Origin: Thermoplasmata archaeon
GTDB lineage: Archaea > Thermoplasmatota > Thermoplasmata > Lutacidiplasmatales > UBA184
Assembly: GCA_030040035.1 (NCBI GenBank)
Contig: JASHUJ010000148.1
Coordinates: forward strand, 1 to 31,307
Length of the DNA stretch: 31,307 bases
Direction: 5' to 3'
Shown here in pieces: positions 1 through 7,151 of the stretch. A model generated the notes under the pieces. That model was not told where the DNA came from, did no database searches, and was given only the letters and a program-made list of their open reading frames with translations. How positions within the stretch are numbered: the first letter of the stretch is position 1; each line of letters begins with the position of its first letter. A program made the translations under genes and the position numbers.

Positions 1-903
1 CGCCTGGAAGAAGTAGAGGTCCCGGCTCTCGAGCTTGACCCCCTCCTCCCAGATCACGTTCTCCATCATGTCGTTGAACCCGAGGCCCCGGTCCCGGGCG
101 TACTCCATCACCTCCGGGGTGCCGTTCACGTGCTCCCACGGCGCGAAGACGTGGAACCGGGGCGTCGCCCGGAATCGCGCGAGGACCTCCGCCGCCCCGC
201 TCGGCGCGCGCGCGAGCCGGACGTGGTTGACGTGGACGTGCATCAGGGTCGTCGGGACGACGACCGCGGTCGTGGCGATCGGGAGATCGGGGAAGATCGT
301 CTGAACGTCGGGTCCGTGGTGCGACGGCAGCTGGAAGGAGGGGACGATCCCGTTGATCGGCCCCTTCTTCGACTCCGCAGGGTCCGCGGCCCGGCGAACG
401 AGCGTCGCCTCCCACGCGTCGACCCCCCACCCCGCCCGGAGCACGGCGACGGCCCGCGCGAGCCCGGTGGTATTGCACGAGACGACCCGGAGCGATCGCT
501 TCCCGCGACCCGCCTCGTAATTGCCGAGCGCGTTGAACGACGCGTCGGCGATGTCGCGCTTCTCCCCGCCTTGGTAGATCGCGCGGACTCCGGCCGCCGC
601 GTAGAGCTTCTGGTTCTCCTTGCCGACCTTGTCGGGCGACGCGTCGATCACGACGTCGACCTTGGGGAGCAGGTCCACGAGCCGTCCGGCGACGCGGAGA
701 CCGTCCGCCTCGAACTCGGAGGGCTCGCCGGTGCCCGCGACGTAGAGCGGGTAGCCCTGCGCTTGGGCCCGGCGAGCCTCGAAGCTCGGGCGGGTCTTGG
801 TGACCCCGACGAGCTCCAGGTCGGGCTGCCGGGCGATCGCGTCGGCCACCCGCTTACCGATCGTGCCGTAGCCATTGACCGCGACGCGAACGCGAGCGCC
901 CAT
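1..903 (-). CDS. gap: Type II glyceraldehyde-3-phosphate dehydrogenase (archaeal GAPDH), C-terminus cut by window edge
   Basis: Cytosolic enzyme interconverting glyceraldehyde 3-phosphate and 1,3-bisphosphoglycerate with NAD(P). Of the protein, 301 residues lie in the window; the family is about 335-345 long, so roughly 40 C-terminal residues lie beyond base 1. The N-terminal Rossmann glycine motif GYGTIGKRV is at 11-19. The archaeal cofactor segment KTRP is at 36-39 and the nucleophile Cys143 sits in SCNTTGL. This signature separates the archaeal type II family from the bacterial/eukaryal one. The ATG at 903-901 is supported by a TATA-like element about 28 nt upstream (minus strand, near 930-934), so the transcript is probably leaderless. 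It is divergent from the acyl-CoA dehydrogenase gene, and the TATA is flanked by a perfect inverted repeat. Family assignment is secure; whether it works in glycolysis or gluconeogenesis cannot be read here. Confidence 0.95.
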   Translation of the reverse strand, partial: MGARVRVAVNGYGTIGKRVADAIARQPDLELVGVTKTRPSFEARRAQAQGYPLYVAGTGEPSEFEADGLRVAGRLVDLLPKVDVVIDASPDKVGKENQKLYAAAGVRAIYQGGEKRDIADASFNALGNYEAGRGKRSLRVVSCNTTGLARAVAVLRAGWGVDAWEATLVRRAADPAESKKGPINGIVPSFQLPSHHGPDVQTIFPDLPIATTAVVVPTTLMHVHVNHVRLARAPSGAAEVLARFRATPRFHVFAPWEHVNGTPEVMEYARDRGLGFNDMMENVIWEEGVKLESRDLYFFQA

Positions 904-919
904 CGTCGACCGGTTTGAG

Positions 920-947
920 CCGTCCGAGGTTAAAGGCGTTCGGACGG
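920..947. repeat. Perfect 8-bp inverted repeat flanking the GAPDH TATA element
   Basis: Arms CCGTCCGA (920-927) and TCGGACGG (940-947) are exact reverse complements around a 12-nt spacer that holds the TATA-like ttaaa. A dyad over a TATA box is the usual geometry of an archaeal repressor operator. That role is inferred; short GC-rich dyads also arise by chance. Confidence 0.5.
929..936 (-). promoter_or_regulatory. TATA-like element of the GAPDH gene
   Basis: Read on the minus strand this is cctttaac, centred about 29 nt before the GAPDH ATG at 903. The spacing matches the archaeal TATA-to-start-site distance and implies a leaderless transcript. Confidence 0.5.
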
Positions 948-1012
948 GGCCACCGATCCGCCGACAACGCGCTGCCGTTATGTCCCTCGCCGGACGTTCT
1001 CCGCGGACCTGC

Positions 1013-2203
1013 ATGGAGTTCCGTCTTTCGGACGAAGAGGAGGCGTTCCAGAGCGCGGTGCGTCGGTTCGGCGACCGCGTGCTGCGCCCGAACGAGGCGG
1101 AGATCGACAACCGGGGGGCGATCCCCGCGTCCGTACTGGCCGGGATGGCCGAGCTCGGTCTCCTCGCGATGCCGGTCCCCGAACGGTACGGAGGGATCGG
1201 CGCGTCGGCGGTGCTCACGGAGCTCGCCGCGGAGGAGATCGGCCGCGGGGACTCCTCGATGGCCACCGCGGTCTTCTTTCTCCTAGAAGCCGGCTGGGGT
1301 CACCTGCTCGCGCGATTCGGAACGGAGGAGACCCGGACGGAAGTTCTGCCCCCGGTCTGCGCGGGCAAGGCGTTCCTCGGGATCGCGACGACGGAGCCCA
1401 CCGGCGGCAGCGATCTCGCGGCGATGCGGACGACCTCCCGGCGGGACGGAGCGGCCTTCGTCCTCCGCGGCGAGAAGTCGTTCATCTCGGGCGTGGAGGA
1501 GGCGCGGTCCCTCGGGGGGGGCCATCTCACGCTGACGAAGGGGGCGGCCGGCGGGTTCAACTTCCTGTACGTCCCCACGCGGACGGACGGGATCTCGACC
1601 CAGCGGTTCCACAACATGGGACGGATGGGGATCTCGACCGGTAGCCTCACGTACCAGGACGCCCGGGTCCCGGAGAAGTACCTCGTCGGAGCCGAGAGCA
1701 AGGGATTCGAGTGCGCGATGGAGGGGTTCCGGATCGCGCGCACGTTCGTCGCGGCCGCGTGCGTCGGCGCGGCCGAGCGCGCGCTCGAGACCGGCATGGC
1801 CTATATCCGGGAACGACCGGCCTTCGGCCAGCCTCTCGGAAAGTTCGAGGGGATCCAGTTCGAGCTCGTCGATCTCTGGACGCAGGTGGAGGCGGTCAAG
1901 TGGCAGTGCCGTCGGGCTGCCTGGCTCCTCGATACGTACACCCTGAAGGGAGACACCGCGCACCGCAGCGAGGTCGACCGGGCCGTCGCGGCCGTGAAGC
2001 TCACGGCCCCACCGCTGGCCTTCGAGTGCGTGAAGCGCGTCATGATGTGGTTCGGGGCCGCGGGGTACACGACCGACGTCGGACTCGAGCGCGGCCTGCG
2101 CGGCATCATGTCGTATCTCGTCGGAGCGGAAGGAGGCCTCAACATCATGCGCATCATCCTGGGCCGCGAGCTCCTGGGCCGGGAGTTCCTCCCGTACAAG
2201 TGA
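1013..2203 (+). CDS. Acyl-CoA dehydrogenase (FAD-dependent)
   Basis: FAD enzyme introducing the 2,3-trans double bond into acyl-CoA thioesters, as in fatty-acid or branched-chain amino-acid breakdown. The 396-residue length is typical. The N-terminal helical domain opens with LSDEEEAFQSAVRRFGDRVL. The middle domain has the flavin/substrate segment TTEPTGGSDLAAM. The C-terminal helical domain has AEGGLNIMRIILGREL, placing the catalytic base Glu373 where short- and medium-chain family members have it. The ATG at 1013 gives the canonical N-terminus; an in-frame ATG at 980 would add 11 residues of no family character. A weak TATA-like gttatg lies about 32 nt before 1013. ThiL follows after 7 nt, so the two are probably co-transcribed although functionally unrelated. 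Electron-transfer flavoprotein genes are not in the window, and chain-length preference cannot be told. Confidence 0.93.
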   Translation: MEFRLSDEEEAFQSAVRRFGDRVLRPNEAEIDNRGAIPASVLAGMAELGLLAMPVPERYGGIGASAVLTELAAEEIGRGDSSMATAVFFLLEAGWGHLLARFGTEETRTEVLPPVCAGKAFLGIATTEPTGGSDLAAMRTTSRRDGAAFVLRGEKSFISGVEEARSLGGGHLTLTKGAAGGFNFLYVPTRTDGISTQRFHNMGRMGISTGSLTYQDARVPEKYLVGAESKGFECAMEGFRIARTFVAAACVGAAERALETGMAYIRERPAFGQPLGKFEGIQFELVDLWTQVEAVKWQCRRAAWLLDTYTLKGDTAHRSEVDRAVAAVKLTAPPLAFECVKRVMMWFGAAGYTTDVGLERGLRGIMSYLVGAEGGLNIMRIILGRELLGREFLPYK

Positions 2204-2210
2204 CCCCGCG

Positions 2211-3200
2211 ATGAGGACGGGGGCAGCGGCACCCATCCGCGAGCGTGCGTTCCACGAGTGGCTCGCGCGTCACCTCCCCGCGGGTCGATCGGGGGCGCTC
2301 CCGCTGGGCGATGACGCGGCCGCCCTCCCGAGCCGCCGGGGCCGGATCGCGGTGTTGACGACCGACTCCCTCATCGAAGGTACCCATTTCCTCCGCGACT
2401 CTCCGCCCGAACGCATCGGCGCAGCGGCGGTCGCCGTGAGCCTCTCGGACCTCGCCGCGAAGGGCGCCCGGCCCGCGGCCGTCCTCCTCGCGATCATCGT
2501 CCCACCGGGAACGCGGGCCGGCTGGGTGCGCTCCCTCGTCCGGGGGGCCGAGCGGATGGCCCGGGCGCACGGCGCGACCGTCGTCGGCGGCGACACCAAA
2601 CCCGGTCCCACCCGAACGATCGTGAGCGCCGCGCTCGGATGGGGCACGGCTGGACAGCTCGCTCCCCGTACCGGGGCGCGCGTTGGGGACGTCCTCGTCA
2701 CGACCGGAACCGTGGGCCGCGGTGGGCTCGCGGCGGCCCGGCTGGCGCGGGCCCCCCGCCCGGGACTCGCCGTGCTCGCATCGCTCCTCGACGTCCGCCC
2801 GCGGGTGCGCGAGGGACGCGCGCTCGCACCCTGGGCCCACGCGATGCTCGATACTTCGGACGGGCTGGCCGAGTCCGCCCGTCTGCTGGCCGACGCGAGC
2901 GGGATCCGTGTCGTCGTGGAGGAACGGCTCCTGCCGCTCGCCCGGGGGGTCCAAAGCCCGAGTCGTTCGAGAGCCGAGCGGTGGGCGATCGCGTTCTACG
3001 GCGGCGACTACGAGCTCTTGGCGGCCCTCCCCCCGGCCCGCTATCCGAGCGCCGCGCGGGCCGTGCGCCGGGTGGGCGGCTCGCTCCAGCGGATCGGCCG
3101 GCTGGAGCGGGGCTCGGGGGCGTGGCTCGACGCCCCGGACGGTCGCGTCCCGATGCCCCGTACGGGCTGGCGGCCGTTCGAGCGCGCTCGGTCCCGGTGA
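2211..3200 (+). CDS. thiL: Thiamine-monophosphate kinase ThiL
   Basis: Phosphorylates thiamine monophosphate to thiamine pyrophosphate with ATP, the last step of cofactor synthesis. At 329 residues it has normal ThiL length. Motifs run in the expected order: GDDAA at 33-37, TTDSLIEGTHF at 50-60, SLSDLAAKGARP at 77-88, GGD at 126-128, DTSDGL at 214-219 and GGDYELL near 264-270. These carry the Mg/ATP-binding aspartates of the PurM/ThiL fold. It begins 7 nt after the acyl-CoA dehydrogenase stop and probably shares its transcript. No thiamine-binding riboswitch is visible upstream. The C-terminal tail is arginine-rich. The call is firm. Confidence 0.95.
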   Translation: MRTGAAAPIRERAFHEWLARHLPAGRSGALPLGDDAAALPSRRGRIAVLTTDSLIEGTHFLRDSPPERIGAAAVAVSLSDLAAKGARPAAVLLAIIVPPGTRAGWVRSLVRGAERMARAHGATVVGGDTKPGPTRTIVSAALGWGTAGQLAPRTGARVGDVLVTTGTVGRGGLAAARLARAPRPGLAVLASLLDVRPRVREGRALAPWAHAMLDTSDGLAESARLLADASGIRVVVEERLLPLARGVQSPSRSRAERWAIAFYGGDYELLAALPPARYPSAARAVRRVGGSLQRIGRLERGSGAWLDAPDGRVPMPRTGWRPFERARSR

Positions 3201-3264
3201 GCGAACCCGGGAGGCCCGCCCTCGGCGGTAGAACCGTGCCGAACCCTCGCACACTTGACGGAGG

Positions 3265-3306
3265 ATTCAAGTAGCGAGGCCCCGTCGCGAGGAGCGCCCA
3301 GAGGTG
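3265..3306 (+). promoter_or_regulatory. Glutamate dehydrogenase promoter and Shine-Dalgarno site
   Basis: An AT-rich TATA-like attcaagta (3265-3273) is followed by GAGGTG (3301-3306), a strong match to anti-Shine-Dalgarno pairing, 5 nt before the ATG at 3312. This indicates a short-leadered mRNA translated by ribosome-site pairing, unlike most genes here. It also decides the start codon. Confidence 0.55.
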
Positions 3307-3311
3307 TGGGT

Positions 3312-4574
3312 ATGCCCAAGAGCGAATCTTCCATCAATCCCTTTGAGACGGCGAAGCGACAGGTCGACATCGTGGCCGACATGCTCGGGATCAACGGCGG
3401 GGTCCGGGAGATCCTGAAGCACCCGAAGCGCGAGCTCACGGTGAACTTCCCGGTGCGGTTGGACGACGGGTCGTCCCGGGTCTTCACGGGCCACCGGGTG
3501 CAGTACAACATGGCCCGCGGACCGTGCAAGGGCGGGATCCGCTACCACCCGCAGGTCACGCTGGACGAGGTGCGGGCGCTCGCCGCGTGGATGACGTGGA
3601 AATGCGCGACCGTCAACATCCCGTACGGCGGGGCGAAGGGCGGCGTGATCTGCGATCCGAAGCACATGTCGACGGGCGAACTGGAGCGCCTCACGCGGCG
3701 CTTCGCGAGCGAGATCTCCTCGATCATCGGACCCGAGATCGACATCCCGGCCCCGGACGTCTACACGGACAGCCAGACGATGGCCTGGATCATGGACACG
3801 TACTCGATGCAGAAGGGCTACTCGGTGCCCGGGGTGGTCACCGGCAAGCCGATCAGCCTCGGCGGCAGCGAAGGTCGCGGCGAGGCGACGGGGCGCGGCT
3901 GCGCGTACGTGGTCCGCGAGGCGGCGAAGGACGTCGGCGTCCGGGTCAAGGGCGGCACGGTCGCGGTCCAGGGGTTCGGGAACGCGGGAAGCGTCGCGGC
4001 GAACATCCTCTACGACGAGCAGGGCGCGAAGATCGTCGCGGTCTCGGACTCGAAGGGGGGCATCTACAAGGCGGACGGATTCAACCCCCACGCGGTCGAG
4101 GAGCACAAGAAGAAGACCGGATCGGTCGTCGGTTTCCCCGGCGCGAAGGCGATCTCCAACGAGGACGTCCTCGAGACGAAGGCCGACATCCTGATCCCGG
4201 CGGCGCTGGAGAACCAGATCACGGCGAAGAACGCCGATCGGATCTCGGCGAAGATCATCGGCGAGGCGGCGAACGGACCGACGGTCCCCGAGGCGGACGA
4301 GATCCTGTTCCAGAAGAAGGTCGTCGTGCTGCCCGACATCCTCGCGAACGCGGGGGGCGTCACGGTGAGCTACTTCGAGTGGGCGCAGGACATCCAGGGC
4401 TACTACTGGCCGCTCGCGGAGGTCAACCAGCGCCTCGAGCAGGTCATGGTGCGCTCGTACGGCGATGTCCACAAGGTCGCGACGGAGCGCAAGGTCCATC
4501 ACCGCACTGCGGCGTACGTCGTCGCGATCCAGCGGGTCGTCGACGCGATGCGGATCCGCGGGATCTACCCGTAG
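3312..4574 (+). CDS. gdhA: Glutamate dehydrogenase (hexameric class)
   Basis: Interconverts glutamate and 2-oxoglutarate plus ammonia with NAD(P), linking amino-acid and central carbon metabolism. At 420 residues it matches archaeal hexameric GDH. Substrate-binding Lys73 is in PCKGGIRYHP, catalytic Lys109 in GGAKGG and catalytic Asp149 in PAPDV. The conserved GKPISLGGSEGR segment follows. The Rossmann motif GFGNAG is at 221-226. The start at 3312 is fixed by a GAGGTG ribosome-binding site 5 nt upstream and by the family N-terminus. The phosphoribosyltransferase follows after 43 nt. Coenzyme specificity is not decided here. Intact, with no oddities. Confidence 0.97.
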   Translation: MPKSESSINPFETAKRQVDIVADMLGINGGVREILKHPKRELTVNFPVRLDDGSSRVFTGHRVQYNMARGPCKGGIRYHPQVTLDEVRALAAWMTWKCATVNIPYGGAKGGVICDPKHMSTGELERLTRRFASEISSIIGPEIDIPAPDVYTDSQTMAWIMDTYSMQKGYSVPGVVTGKPISLGGSEGRGEATGRGCAYVVREAAKDVGVRVKGGTVAVQGFGNAGSVAANILYDEQGAKIVAVSDSKGGIYKADGFNPHAVEEHKKKTGSVVGFPGAKAISNEDVLETKADILIPAALENQITAKNADRISAKIIGEAANGPTVPEADEILFQKKVVVLPDILANAGGVTVSYFEWAQDIQGYYWPLAEVNQRLEQVMVRSYGDVHKVATERKVHHRTAAYVVAIQRVVDAMRIRGIYP

Positions 4575-4617
4575 GCGCACGCGCCGCGAGGAGCCGACGG
4601 GGACCGGCCGCGTCGGG

Positions 4618-5232
4618 ATGGTCGACCTCCCCCGCTGCCGGCGCGTCGGCTGGGCCGACATCGACGCCTGGGCCGATCGGCTCGCCGAGCGGATCCGCGC
4701 GGCCGGGGCCGTCCCCGAGACGATCGTCGGCCTGACGCGGGGCGGCTGGGTGCCTTCCCGCCTCCTCTGCGACCGCCTCGGTGTCCACCACCTCCTCTCG
4801 CTGCGCGCGCGCCACTGGGGCGTGACCGCGACCCCCAGCGGCAAGGCCGAGCTCACCGAGGGGCTGAGCGGATCGGTCGCCGGGCGTGCGGTCCTCGTGG
4901 TCGACGACATCACCGACACGGGCGAGAGCCTCGCGCTGGCGGAGGACCACGTGCGCGCCGCCGGGCCGGCGCGGCTCGAGAGCGCGACGTTCCTCCACAT
5001 CTCCCATTCGAAGTTCGTCCCGACGTACTACGCGGAGGAGATCCCCCGGGCGGCGTGGGTCTGGGTCGTCTTTCCCTGGAACTATTGGGAGGATCTCGCC
5101 ACGCTCGCCGCGCGGGCTCGGGAGCTCGGCCCCGGGATCGACGCGGTCCGCACGACCCTCCTCGACCGCTCGGGGCTCGACGTGAGCCGCGCCGACCTCG
5201 AACGCGTCGCCCGGCTCGTCCCGCTCGACTGA
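4618..5232 (+). CDS. Phosphoribosyltransferase, purine (Gpt/Hpt-like) family
   Basis: A 204-residue type I phosphoribosyltransferase. The PRPP-binding signature VVDDITDTGESL is at 94-105 and the pyrophosphate-loop RGG at 41-43 lies in GLTRGGWVPSRLL. The C-terminal half has FPWNYWED, an aromatic hood segment like that of archaeal proteins annotated as xanthine-guanine or hypoxanthine phosphoribosyltransferases. The expected reaction is salvage of a purine base with PRPP to the nucleoside monophosphate; the exact base cannot be assigned. ATG 4618 was chosen because it precedes the conserved N-terminal helix. It lies 43 nt after the GDH gene on the same strand and converges on the DUF373 gene with 22 nt between stops. 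Confidence 0.85.
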   Translation: MVDLPRCRRVGWADIDAWADRLAERIRAAGAVPETIVGLTRGGWVPSRLLCDRLGVHHLLSLRARHWGVTATPSGKAELTEGLSGSVAGRAVLVVDDITDTGESLALAEDHVRAAGPARLESATFLHISHSKFVPTYYAEEIPRAAWVWVVFPWNYWEDLATLAARARELGPGIDAVRTTLLDRSGLDVSRADLERVARLVPLD

Positions 5233-5254
5233 TCGAGCGAGGCGCGCCCGCGGC

Positions 5255-6346
5255 CTAGCCCGACTCCGCGGCCTCGGCGGCGCTCCGCCGGGCGACCAGC
5301 TTGAAGTACTGCTGGAGAGCGCCGGCCCCGATGCCGAGGCCGAAGCCCGTCGCGATGAGACCGATGAGGAACGGCAACTGGGTCGCCGGGGTGATCCCCT
5401 GGAGGTACCGGACGAGGAACACGATCCCGTAGCTCACGAAACCGACCCCGACGATCGAGGTCGTCGCGACGACGAACGAGAGCGGGAACCGGCCCCGATA
5501 GAACGCCCGCCGGATCGCGCGGCCGCTCTCCCAGACGATCGCGCCGGCGATCCACCAGATGAGGCCCGCCTCGAGGAAGACCAGGCTCTTGTCGAGGACC
5601 GTCGGGTAGGTGCTGCCGACGAACGTGTTGTAGCCCTTCAGGAACCCCACGCCGACGAGCGCGATCGAGAAGAGGCCGAAACCGAACGCGACCGAGCCCT
5701 GCCGCAGGTCGGTCGAGGCCGACTGGACGGATTCGATGACCGCTTCGTCGACGTCGAACGTCCACAGGATCAGGTAGACGCCGAGCACGATCGCGAGCCC
5801 GATGATGCCCCAGATCAGGACGCCCCCGGCCGCGGCGAGACCCAGGATGAGCAGGACGAGCGCGAACGGAAGGATCGTCTTCGCCCGGAGCTTCGGATCC
5901 TTGAACGCCCGGACCAGCGTGTAGTATGTCGACTCGATGCTCGCGCTCTGGCGGACGAAGACTCGACGGACCCCGTCGACGCGCACCCGGGACGCGAGGA
6001 TCGGGAAGAGGAACTCGTCCTCGGCCCCGTCGCTCACGAGGTAGGCCGACGTCGCGCGGACCCGAGCGAGGACCTGGTCGAACTGGTCCGCGACCCGTCG
6101 GTCGGAGAGCACGCCGACCTTCGGCGAGCCGGTGAGCACGCAGACCTCCCATTCCTCCCCGGCCCCCCGCAGCTCATCGAGGAGATTCACCGCGGCAAGC
6201 ATCGCGTTGAGGTCGGAGTCCTCGGGATCCACCGTGCCGAGGCGGACCGCGGCGTCGAGCACTGCCGACCGGCCCACGACGGGTCCGGTCACGCCGGCCT
6301 TACGCCCGAGGTCGTCGTCGCGGTCGATGCAGACGACGAGCCGCAT
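5255..6346 (-). CDS. DUF373 family archaeal integral membrane protein
   Basis: A 363-residue protein of the archaeal DUF373 family, whose function is unknown. The soluble N-terminal domain (about 1-155) starts with the characteristic VVCIDRDDDLGRK and includes SDLNAMLAAVNLLDELR and VLTGSPKVGV, a Rossmann-like arrangement. Roughly six hydrophobic helices follow, near 157-180, 181-197, 222-242, 260-280, 293-315 and 322-347. The C-terminus is short, charged and probably cytosolic. The ATG at 6346 has a TATA-like ttaa about 30 nt upstream on its strand (6375-6378), so it is probably leaderless. It is monocistronic and its neighbours give no clue to function. The family call is confident. Confidence 0.88.
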   Translation of the reverse strand: MRLVVCIDRDDDLGRKAGVTGPVVGRSAVLDAAVRLGTVDPEDSDLNAMLAAVNLLDELRGAGEEWEVCVLTGSPKVGVLSDRRVADQFDQVLARVRATSAYLVSDGAEDEFLFPILASRVRVDGVRRVFVRQSASIESTYYTLVRAFKDPKLRAKTILPFALVLLILGLAAAGGVLIWGIIGLAIVLGVYLILWTFDVDEAVIESVQSASTDLRQGSVAFGFGLFSIALVGVGFLKGYNTFVGSTYPTVLDKSLVFLEAGLIWWIAGAIVWESGRAIRRAFYRGRFPLSFVVATTSIVGVGFVSYGIVFLVRYLQGITPATQLPFLIGLIATGFGLGIGAGALQQYFKLVARRSAAEAAESG

Positions 6347-6371
6347 GGCCCGAGTTGTATGGTCCTATCTT

Positions 6372-6380
6372 GGCTTAACG
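6372..6380 (-). promoter_or_regulatory. TATA-like element of the DUF373 gene
   Basis: On the minus strand this reads cgttaagcc, centred about 30 nt before the ATG at 6346. The same gttaagc core occurs before other genes of this window. Confidence 0.5.
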
Positions 6381-6476
6381 GCTCCGCTGCGGGGATCGTC
6401 TCGCGGGGTTTTACGAGGTCCGGGACGACCTCGGAACGTCGGGCGCGGTGCCGACCGTCGCTCGCTCGGCCCACCT

Positions 6477-6968
6477 CTACCGCGGTGCGCCCTGGGCCGG
6501 CGGGGCCGGTCCGTCGAGGAGCTTGACCAGCTTCACGTCCTCGTCGGAGAATCCTCGGCGCCGGTAGAACGCGAGGGCGCGCGCGTTCGCCGCGCCGGTC
6601 GCGAGCGCGAGCCACCGGTGGCCCCGCCGGCGGGCCCACGCTTCGCACGCGTCGACGAGCGCCGTGCCGACCCCATGACCCTCCGCTTCCTCGCGGACGA
6701 CCAGCTCCCCGATGTACGCCTGGGTGACTCCCGTGAAGTGGACCTCGTCCGCGACGGAGGCGAAGCCCAGCGGCGCCGACTCGTCGTCCTCGGCGACGAA
6801 CACCTCGGCCGCCTCCCCCCGTCGCGCGATGCTCTGATCGATCCACCGCTCAGCGGTCGCCCGCATGAGCCGCGCGTCCCTCCACGCGGGGATCCCGACC
6901 GTGAGTCTCGGAGCGAGGCCGAGCACGAAGGGTCGGTCGTTCGGCGTATAGGGACGGACGCGGACCAT
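6477..6968 (-). CDS. GNAT family N-acetyltransferase
   Basis: A 163-residue GCN5-related acetyltransferase. The fold is visible: N-terminal VRVRPYTPNDRPFVLGLAPR, central strand AYIGELVVREEAEG, the acetyl-CoA pyrophosphate loop EGHGVGTALVDACEAWARRRG, and the C-terminal ANARALAFYRRRGF that closes the cofactor site. It transfers acetyl from acetyl-CoA to an unknown amine; resemblance to RimI-type enzymes is generic. The ATG at 6968 was preferred over a longer frame from 7094 because it begins directly at the first strand and has a weak TATA-like ccatag about 26 nt upstream. It diverges from the ProRS gene. Substrate not assignable. Confidence 0.82.
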   Translation of the reverse strand: MVRVRPYTPNDRPFVLGLAPRLTVGIPAWRDARLMRATAERWIDQSIARRGEAAEVFVAEDDESAPLGFASVADEVHFTGVTQAYIGELVVREEAEGHGVGTALVDACEAWARRRGHRWLALATGAANARALAFYRRRGFSDEDVKLVKLLDGPAPPAQGAPR

Positions 6969-7117
6969 GAGCTGCGTGGAGCTTCGCGCCGCTATGGGGT
7001 ACGCGACGGCCGAGTCGAGCCGGGTCCGAGCCGCCCCGGGCACCCGGTATCGGACCGCCCGGGACGAACGTCGAACTGCGAAGTCCCGGGCCATCGGAGG
7101 CCGGTCCCGGAACCTTC

Positions 7118-7124
7118 CTTATAC
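7118..7124 (+). promoter_or_regulatory. TATA element of the prolyl-tRNA synthetase gene
   Basis: cttatac centred about 31 nt before the ATG at 7152, in otherwise very GC-rich DNA. The spacing predicts a leader of only a few bases. Confidence 0.6.
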
Positions 7125-7151
7125 CCCCGACCCTCCCGTTCGGGCAGCCCC

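Noticed and set aside
875..1012. Longer starts for the acyl-CoA dehydrogenase
   Set aside because: The extra residues are arginine-rich without family character and cover the GAPDH promoter region; ATG 1013 gives the normal N-terminus.
6414..6433. Hairpin CGAGGTC-CGGGAC-GACCTCG as a terminator for the GNAT gene
   Set aside because: On the GNAT strand it is followed by A residues rather than a T run. Archaeal termination needs T-rich sequence; such short GC dyads are common here.
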